Part shown: one piece after another, positions 13,485 through 18,236 of the stretch | Numbering within the stretch: position 1 is the first letter of the stretch | Layout of the letters: every line of letters starts with the position of its first letter | Assembly: GCA_021157665.1 (NCBI GenBank) | Contig: JAGGWE010000224.1 | Location: forward strand, 1 to 18,236 | Length of the DNA stretch: 18,236 nt | Source of the DNA: Sulfurimonas sp. | GTDB taxonomy: Bacteria > Campylobacterota > Campylobacteria > Campylobacterales > Sulfurimonadaceae | Reading direction: 5' to 3' | Notes under the pieces: model-generated | Databases searched by the model: none | What the model was told of the DNA's origin: nothing | Seen by the model: only the letters and a program-made list of their open reading frames with translations | Program-made: the position numbers and the translations under genes

Positions 13485-14148
13485 TAAGTTTTTAAAAGAG
13501 TTAAGGATTTTACTTGTAGAGGATGAGAAAAAATTATCTTCGCTTTTAAAAAATGCTATTGGAGATAGTTTTTATAGTTTTAGTATCGCAAATGATGGAA
13601 AAGAGGGTTTAGAGATGTTTAAAAAACTTTCTTTTGATATTGTGATAACAGATATTATGATGCCTAAAATGACAGGTTTAGAGATGGCACAAGAGATAAA
13701 AAAAATAGACTCTACTATCCCTATTATAATTTTATCTGCTTTTAGTGAAGCAGATAAATTTTTAGGTGCTATCGATGTTGGTGTTGTTAAATACTTTATA
13801 AAACCATTTGACCCTGATGAGTTGTTAGAGTATATAGATTCTTTAGAGGATATAATCGCTAGTAAAACTATCTCTTTTGTTGAGGGTTTCAGTTTTAATC
13901 TAATGAGAAAAAGTTTGTATAAAGATGCTAGGTTTATTGCACTTTCAAAAAGAGAGAGTCTGTTTTTGGAACTCTTATGTAAAAATTCTAAAGATATAGT
14001 TGAAGATATAGTTATTAAAAAAACTATTTGGAATGAAGATGTAAGTGATGCAAGATTAAGAACTTTTATAAGAAGATTTAGGGATAAAACATCAAAAAAT
14101 TTGCTTAAAAATATAAAAGGGCAGGGGTATCAGATAAAGAGTGTATAA
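13477..14148 (+). CDS. OmpR/PhoB-type response regulator
   Basis: A 223-residue DNA-binding response regulator. The receiver domain (about 8-125) has the acidic pair Glu15-Asp16, phosphoacceptor Asp59 (Val-Ile-Thr-Asp-Ile-Met-Met-Pro), Ser87 and Lys109 (Phe-Ile-Lys-Pro-Phe). A winged-helix effector occupies about 130-223, with Leu-Ser-Lys-Arg-Glu-Ser-Leu-Phe-Leu-Glu-Leu-Leu and a terminal Ile-Lys-Gly-Gln-Gly-Tyr-Gln-Ile, typical of the OmpR class. Its start lies in the end of the kinase gene (8-nt overlap), so the upstream PAS kinase is the cognate partner. Targets are unknown. Its stop codon is embedded in a TATAAT that may drive mqnA. Confidence 0.93.
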   Translation: MRSKFLKELRILLVEDEKKLSSLLKNAIGDSFYSFSIANDGKEGLEMFKKLSFDIVITDIMMPKMTGLEMAQEIKKIDSTIPIIILSAFSEADKFLGAIDVGVVKYFIKPFDPDELLEYIDSLEDIIASKTISFVEGFSFNLMRKSLYKDARFIALSKRESLFLELLCKNSKDIVEDIVIKKTIWNEDVSDARLRTFIRRFRDKTSKNLLKNIKGQGYQIKSV

Positions 14149-14149
14149 T
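14144..14149 (+). promoter_or_regulatory. Candidate -10 box for mqnA, overlapping the regulator stop codon
   Basis: TATAAT includes the TAA stop of the response regulator. A start near 14156 would give a leader of about 20 nt that contains GGGAG (14165-14169), correctly spaced for the GTG at 14176. Confidence 0.45.
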
Positions 14150-14175
14150 TGCATCAATAAATTCGGGAGTGGCAT

Positions 14176-14835
14176 GTGGTCTTTGGCAAAATTGAGTATC
14201 TGAATCTTTTACCTTTTCATGTTTTTATGAAGCGATTTTCTAAAAGTTCTCAACAAAGTATGAGTATGAATTACTATAAAAGTGTTCCTGCTAAAATAAA
14301 TAAGAAATTTATCTCAAAAAGAGTTGATGCTGCTTTTATCTCAAGTATTAGTGCTAAAAAGTTTCGGCATGTGGATTTAGGTATCATCGCAAAAAAAGAG
14401 GTTCTTAGTGTTTTGGTAATTCCACATGCCAAAGATGAAAAAGATGTAGAATCTGCATCGTCTAATGTTCTAGCAAAGATATTAAATATTCATGGAAAAG
14501 TTCTTATTGGCGATAAGGCTCTTAAACATTATTTGGATAATAAAGAGCATGTTGATTTGGCTAAAAAATGGAATGATAAATATAATTTACCATTTGTTTT
14601 TGCACTTCTTTGTTACCATAAAGATAAAAGTTTATATACCTCAATTGAAAAAAGTTTTTTAAAACAAAAAGTAAAAATTCCTCAATACCTTTTAAAACAA
14701 GCCTCTTTAAAAACAGATATAGGAATAAAAGATATTTTAAATTATTTACAATTTATTTCTTATGATTTAGATGCCAAGGCAAAGCTTGGCTTAAAAAGGT
14801 TTTATAAAGAGGTAGTTAAGCTTAGTCAGCTTTAA
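14176..14835 (+). CDS. mqnA: Chorismate dehydratase MqnA (futalosine menaquinone pathway)
   Basis: A 219-residue member of the MqnA/MqnD fold family, which makes 3-enolpyruvylbenzoate from chorismate, the first committed step of futalosine-type menaquinone synthesis, the route used by Campylobacterota. Recognition rests on Phe-Gly-Lys-Ile-Glu-Tyr-Leu-Asn-Leu-Leu-Pro-Phe and Val-Asp-Ala-Ala-Phe-Ile-Ser-Ser-Ile. The start is GTG, with GGGAG 6 nt upstream; the overlapping ATG at 14174 is in another frame and stops soon. That GTG sits inside a GGCATGTGG copy (14171-14179), and two further copies lie within the gene. The 3' end overlaps the oppositely oriented malic enzyme gene by 14 nt. Confidence 0.85.
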   Translation: MVFGKIEYLNLLPFHVFMKRFSKSSQQSMSMNYYKSVPAKINKKFISKRVDAAFISSISAKKFRHVDLGIIAKKEVLSVLVIPHAKDEKDVESASSNVLAKILNIHGKVLIGDKALKHYLDNKEHVDLAKKWNDKYNLPFVFALLCYHKDKSLYTSIEKSFLKQKVKIPQYLLKQASLKTDIGIKDILNYLQFISYDLDAKAKLGLKRFYKEVVKLSQL

Positions 14836-16090
14836 GTATAGTTGCTAACTCTTTCTTATACTCATCAAGATTAAAATCTTTCATAGTAGAACTTCCACTC
14901 TCTATCGCGGCAAGAGCAACAGCACTTGAGATTTCAACGATAAGTCTTTTATCAAATGGTTTAGGGATTATATACTCTTTACCAAACTCTATTTTTTTAC
15001 CATAAAGTTCATGTAAATATTCTGGAACCTCTTTTGTTGTTAACTCTGCTAAAGCATTTGCAGCTGCGATTTTCATCTCTATATTTATCTTTTTAGCACG
15101 AACATCCATCGCTCCTCTAAAAATAAAAGGAAAACCTAGTACATTGTTTACTTGGTTGTCAAAATCACTTCTTCCTGTTGCTACAATAGCATCTTCTCTT
15201 ACTTTTAAAACATCATCTGGAAAAATTTCTGGAGTAGGGTTTGCTAAAGCAAAGATTACAGGATTTGGAGCCATAGTTTTAACATCTTGGATTGTAAAAG
15301 TTCCTGGACGAGAAAGTCCTAGTACAACATCAGCATCATTAAAAGCTTCAGCATGTGTCATCTCCTCACCAGCAAATTCTTTTTTGTACTCATTTAAATC
15401 ATTTCTACCATTATGAATAACACCTTTTGAGTCAAGCATAACAATGTTTTTTATACCCATATCTTTGTAGAGTCTTGCACAAGAGATAGCCGCTGCTCCT
15501 GCTCCAACTACTACAACTCTAAGCATATCTAATTTTTTATCAATGATTTTGCAAGCATTAATTATTGCTGCAGCAGAGATTACGGCTGTTCCATGTTGGT
15601 CATCATGCATAACAGGAATATCTAAATCTTCTATAAGTCTTTTCTCAATCTCAAAACACTCTGGTGCTTTAATATCTTCTAAGTTTATTCCACCAAAAGT
15701 TGGAGCAATAGCACTAACAACAGAACAAAATCTATCAATAGATTCAGTATCTACTTCAATATCAAAACAATCAAGTCCAGAAAAGTTTTTAAATAAAACA
15801 CCTTTTCCCTCCATAACAGGCTTTGAAGCTAAAGCACCGATATTTCCAAGTCCAAGAACTGCTGTACCGTTTGAGATAACTGCAACGAGATTACTTTTTG
15901 CAGTGTATTTATAAGCATCATCTGGATTTTTTTCTATCTCTAAACATGGAACTGCAACACCCGGAGTGTAAGCAAGACCTAAATCTTCTTGTGTTTTTAC
16001 TGGTTTTGTTGTTTCTACTGAAATTTTACCAGGCTTAGGAAATTGATGGTAATCAAGAGCTTGTTGTTTTGTTGTATTTTTGTGTGCCAT
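14822..16090 (-). CDS. Malic enzyme (NAD(P)-dependent, oxaloacetate-decarboxylating)
   Basis: Converts malate to pyruvate and CO2 with reduction of NAD(P). The 422-residue product is the short bacterial form without the phosphotransacetylase-like extension of E. coli MaeB. Seen are Gly-Leu-Ala-Tyr41-Thr-Pro-Gly-Val-Ala, Gly-Leu-Gly-Asn-Ile-Gly-Ala-Leu (80-87), the catalytic lysine Lys96 in Glu-Gly-Lys-Gly-Val-Leu-Phe, metal ligands near Glu138-Asp139 and Asp163-Asp164, and a Rossmann motif Gly-Ala-Gly-Ala-Ala-Ala at about 196-201. Cofactor preference cannot be read by eye. Minus-strand TATAAT at 16127-16132 and AAGGA before the start give a normal promoter and leader. It converges on mqnA with overlapping ends. 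Confidence 0.93.
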   Translation of the reverse strand: MAHKNTTKQQALDYHQFPKPGKISVETTKPVKTQEDLGLAYTPGVAVPCLEIEKNPDDAYKYTAKSNLVAVISNGTAVLGLGNIGALASKPVMEGKGVLFKNFSGLDCFDIEVDTESIDRFCSVVSAIAPTFGGINLEDIKAPECFEIEKRLIEDLDIPVMHDDQHGTAVISAAAIINACKIIDKKLDMLRVVVVGAGAAAISCARLYKDMGIKNIVMLDSKGVIHNGRNDLNEYKKEFAGEEMTHAEAFNDADVVLGLSRPGTFTIQDVKTMAPNPVIFALANPTPEIFPDDVLKVREDAIVATGRSDFDNQVNNVLGFPFIFRGAMDVRAKKINIEMKIAAANALAELTTKEVPEYLHELYGKKIEFGKEYIIPKPFDKRLIVEISSAVALAAIESGSSTMKDFNLDEYKKELATILKAD

Positions 16091-16126
16091 ATTTTTATCC
16101 TTAGTTTATATAGAAATATTTTTGAA

Positions 16127-16132
16127 ATTATA
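16127..16132 (-). promoter_or_regulatory. -10 box for the malic enzyme gene
   Basis: TATAAT on the minus strand predicts a start near 16120 and a leader of about 30 nt containing AAGGA. It is divergent from the ispA promoter region. Confidence 0.55.
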
Positions 16133-16177
16133 CTCTATTCCTTATCTATTTAAAGAATGTTTTAACTAGATACTATA

Positions 16178-16183
16178 TATAAT
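16178..16183 (+). promoter_or_regulatory. -10 box directly before ispA
   Basis: TATAAT ends 5 nt before the ispA ATG (16189), with TTCAA between and no ribosome-binding site. A start six bases downstream would be the A of the initiation codon, so the ispA-tkt mRNA may be leaderless. An extra upstream start cannot be excluded. Confidence 0.45.
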
Positions 16184-16188
16184 TTCAA

Positions 16189-17037
16189 ATGCAAAAGTTT
16201 GAACAGTTTTTATTAGATAATTTACCAGTATCAAAATCTATCCATCCAACTTATGAGAAGGCTCTCCATGAGATGCTTATCGCAGGTGGAAAAAGGTTTC
16301 GTCCTGCACTTTTACTTGGAGTAGTTTCTTCTTATAACTCTTTGATGTTAGAGGGTGCTAGGCATGTGGCTTATGCTATAGAACTTTTACACACTTACTC
16401 CCTTATTCATGATGATTTACCCGCTATGGATGATTCACCACTTCGCCGTGGTAAACCAACTTTGCATGTAGTTTATGATGAGGTTACAGCGATTTTGGTT
16501 GGAGATGCACTTAACACTTACTCTTTTGAAGTTTTATCAAATGCCCCTTTTTCAGATTATACAAGAGTTACTCTCATCCGTGAATTAGCAACTAATGGTG
16601 GTTTAAACGGTATGGTTTTAGGTCAAGCGATTGACTGTTATTTTGAAAACTCACCTCTTGATATAGAAGATGTTAAAATTCTTCATACAAATAAAACTGC
16701 AAAACTCATAGCTGCTTCACTTAAAATGGGTGCTATTGTTGTTGGTAAAGAGGATTTGGGTGAAAAACTTTATGACTTTGGAATTAAACTTGGACTTTTA
16801 TTTCAAATTCAAGATGATATTTTAGATGTAACACAAAGCTCAGAAGAAGCAGGAAAACTAACTGGAAACGATGAAGATAAAAATAGTTTTGTTACTTTGA
16901 TAGGCTTAGAAAAGACTATGAAAGAAGCAAATACTTTAGCGAATGAACTCACCCTTGAGTTGAACAATTTTGATGAAAAGTTAAAAGACAACCTTTCACC
17001 ACTACTTACAAAATACATAAATAGACATAGGAATTAA
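16189..17037 (+). CDS. ispA: Farnesyl/geranyl diphosphate synthase
   Basis: A 282-residue trans-prenyltransferase that condenses isopentenyl diphosphate with allylic diphosphates, supplying C15 units for quinone tails and undecaprenyl carriers. Gly-Gly-Lys-Arg-Phe-Arg-Pro (33-39), the first Asp-rich motif Asp75-Asp76-Leu-Pro-Ala-Met-Asp81 followed by Arg86-Arg87, and the second motif Asp209-Asp210-Ile-Leu-Asp213 are intact. The sequence Tyr-Ser-Leu-Ile-His before the first motif matches E. coli IspA and favours a C15 product. The start lacks a Shine-Dalgarno and directly follows TATAAT. tkt begins 1 nt after its stop, the same pairing as in Campylobacter. Confidence 0.93.
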   Translation: MQKFEQFLLDNLPVSKSIHPTYEKALHEMLIAGGKRFRPALLLGVVSSYNSLMLEGARHVAYAIELLHTYSLIHDDLPAMDDSPLRRGKPTLHVVYDEVTAILVGDALNTYSFEVLSNAPFSDYTRVTLIRELATNGGLNGMVLGQAIDCYFENSPLDIEDVKILHTNKTAKLIAASLKMGAIVVGKEDLGEKLYDFGIKLGLLFQIQDDILDVTQSSEEAGKLTGNDEDKNSFVTLIGLEKTMKEANTLANELTLELNNFDEKLKDNLSPLLTKYINRHRN

Positions 17038-17038
17038 A

Positions 17039-18236
17039 ATGGCAAATATAATGCGTCAAAAAATGGCAGATACGATAAGATTTTTAGCAGCAGATATGGT
17101 TCAGCGTGCGAACTCTGGTCATCCAGGTGCTTCAATGGGTTTAGCAGATATTGCTGTAGTTTTAAGTGAACATTTAAACCATAATCCTAAAAATCCAGAT
17201 TTTTTAAATCGTGATAGACTTGTTTTCTCAGGTGGACATGCAACAGGACTTATTTACTCTCTTTACTACCTTTGGGGATATGGTTTAGAGATTGATGATT
17301 TAAAAAATTTCCGTCAACTAGACTCTCTTACTCCAGGACATCCAGAATATGGTCACACTAAAGGTATAGAGATTACAACTGGTCCTTTAGGTCAAGGTAT
17401 CGCAAATGCTGTTGGTTTCTCTATGGCTTCAAAATTTGTTGGTGCTCAGACTAACTCTGAAACTGCTAACCTGATAGACCATAATGTTTATTGTTTATGT
17501 GGTGATGGCGATTTAGAAGAGGGCATCTCTTATGAAGCTTGTTCAATCGCAGGACATAACAAACTTGATAATCTAATTCTTATTTATGATTCAAACCGTA
17601 TCACTATTGAGGGTTCTACTGATTTATCTATCTCTGAAAATATTCGTGGTAGATTTGAGTCTCAGGCTTGGGATGTTTTAGAGTGTGATGGGCATAACTT
17701 CGATGAAATAGATACTGCTATTACAACTGCAAAAGCAAATACAAAACCAACTATCATTATTGCAAACACTATCATCGCAAAAGGTGCTGGTAAATTAGAA
17801 GGTTCACATCATTCTCATGGTGCTCCTTTAGGTGATGAGGTTATTGCTCAAGCAAAAACTGATGCTGGATTTGACCCATCAAAAACTTTTCATGTAGATG
17901 CAGATGTTATGGTTAGATTTAGATGTGCTATTGAAGAGGGTGATTTACTTGAAAGAGAGTGGATTCATAGACAAAAAACTCTTCCATTAATGGAGCAAAA
18001 TGAGGCTTTATTAGCTCTTCAAAATCCAGATTTTTCTCGTATTGATTATCCTACATTTGAGAAAGCTGAAGCTACTCGTGGAACTAACGGTAAGATTATG
18101 AATGCAATCGCTAAGGGAGTTCCATCTTTCTTAGGTGGTTCAGCTGACCTTAGCCCATCAAACAAAACTAACCTAAACGATATGGGTATTTATCCAAAGG
18201 GTAGAAATATTTACTTTGGTATTCGTGAACATGCAA
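17039..18236 (+). CDS. tkt: Transketolase, 3' end cut by the window
   Basis: Thiamine-diphosphate enzyme of the pentose phosphate pathway that moves two-carbon ketol units. The first 399 residues are present and the frame is open to the edge. Motifs: Ser-Gly-His28-Pro-Gly, Ser-Gly-Gly-His67-Ala-Thr-Gly, Gly-Pro-Leu-Gly-Gln-Gly (115-120), the thiamine-diphosphate motif starting Gly155-Asp-Gly-Asp-Leu-Glu-Glu-Gly, and at the edge Ser-Ala-Asp-Leu and Phe-Gly-Ile-Arg-Glu-His of the pyrimidine-binding domain. The ATG is 1 nt downstream of the ispA stop, so both are probably one mRNA. About a third of a normal transketolase (650-odd residues) is missing only because the window ends. Confidence 0.95.
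   Translation, partial: MANIMRQKMADTIRFLAADMVQRANSGHPGASMGLADIAVVLSEHLNHNPKNPDFLNRDRLVFSGGHATGLIYSLYYLWGYGLEIDDLKNFRQLDSLTPGHPEYGHTKGIEITTGPLGQGIANAVGFSMASKFVGAQTNSETANLIDHNVYCLCGDGDLEEGISYEACSIAGHNKLDNLILIYDSNRITIEGSTDLSISENIRGRFESQAWDVLECDGHNFDEIDTAITTAKANTKPTIIIANTIIAKGAGKLEGSHHSHGAPLGDEVIAQAKTDAGFDPSKTFHVDADVMVRFRCAIEEGDLLEREWIHRQKTLPLMEQNEALLALQNPDFSRIDYPTFEKAEATRGTNGKIMNAIAKGVPSFLGGSADLSPSNKTNLNDMGIYPKGRNIYFGIREHA

Larger units (their letters stand above)
7016..16369. repeat. Dispersed 9-mer GGCATGTGG, 12 exact copies
   Basis: Exact copies on the plus strand: 7016, 7281, 8046, 9553, 11733, 14171, 14366 and 16361. Exact copies on the minus strand (seen as CCACATGCC): 10198, 11637, 12052 and 14422. 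Single-change variants: GGCATGTGC at 7342, GGTATGTGG at 10746 and 10779. None is found before 7016 or after 16369. Copies fall in genes on both strands, in different reading frames (coding Pro-His-Ala, Gly-Met-Trp, His-Val, or Ser-Thr-Cys), in one divergent promoter region (7281), and over two start codons (8049, 14176). Flanks are weakly T/C-rich before and A/G-rich after the motif. The function is unknown. Confidence 0.8.

Noticed and set aside
14773..14790. Hairpin GCCAAG/CTTGGC near the end of mqnA
   Set aside because: Short stem inside coding sequence with no U-tail; likely chance.
15350..15358. AGCATGTGT as a further copy of the dispersed 9-mer
   Set aside because: Two mismatches; such matches are not distinguishable from chance by eye.
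15144..15914. Long plus-strand frames opposite the malic enzyme gene
   Set aside because: Serine-rich antisense shadows of a well-conserved gene; no ribosome-binding site and no recognisable domain.
1..18236. CRISPR arrays, tRNA or rRNA genes, transposases, prophage or defence genes
   Set aside because: None seen: no regularly spaced repeats, no transposase or integrase frames, no cloverleaf sequences recognised.

Overview
The window looks like a contig from a free-living Campylobacterota (epsilonproteobacterial) chromosome, most like Sulfurimonas or relatives. Evidence: AT-rich DNA; a spc ribosomal-protein operon without rpmD (L30) between rpsE and rplO; a Csd4/Pgp1-type peptidoglycan carboxypeptidase; MqnA of the futalosine menaquinone pathway; an ispA-tkt pair; and an NnrS protein. 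The genus is inferred, not proven. The left edge is a perfect 37-bp fold-back of rplX sequence (1-80) and is best read as an amplification or assembly chimera.

Layout. 46-5472 (+): end of rplX, then rplE, rpsN, rpsH, rplF, rplR, rpsE, rplO, secY, map, infA, tightly packed and co-oriented. Two hairpins follow infA. 5582-5875 (-): small AroQ chorismate mutase. 5965-6055 (+): an orphan promoter-hairpin-terminator unit that may be a new small RNA. 6052-7234 (-): three-gene unit of cvfB, a 69-aa unknown and a newly noticed 40-aa single-span membrane peptide that starts on the previous stop. 7322-9347 (+): two peptidoglycan carboxypeptidases (M15, then a Csd4/Pgp1-like M14 enzyme). 9361-11801 (-): a spore-photoproduct-lyase-like radical SAM protein overlapping an NnrS gene. 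11904-14148 (+): a lone topoisomerase-type zinc ribbon protein, then a PAS histidine kinase and an OmpR-type regulator. 14176-14835 (+): mqnA, overlapping tail to tail with a malic enzyme gene (14822-16090, -). 16189 to the right edge (+): ispA and the first two thirds of tkt.

How they work together: the left third is translation and protein export or maturation (ribosomal proteins, SecY, methionine aminopeptidase, IF-1). The rest is a mosaic of short housekeeping operons: cell-wall trimming and cell shape, quinone and isoprenoid supply (chorismate mutase and mqnA both use chorismate; ispA makes prenyl diphosphate), central carbon metabolism (malic enzyme, transketolase), nitrogen-oxide stress and signalling.

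The most striking unexplained signal is the 9-mer GGCATGTGG. It occurs 12 times exactly between 7016 and 16369, on both strands, in several reading frames and between genes, and not at all in the ribosomal operon. That is far above chance for AT-rich DNA and suggests a DNA-level function, such as an uptake sequence, a Chi-like site or a protein-binding site. A second theme is that four genes have a -10-like hexamer ending only 5-7 nt before the start codon, with no Shine-Dalgarno sequence, which suggests leaderless mRNAs.
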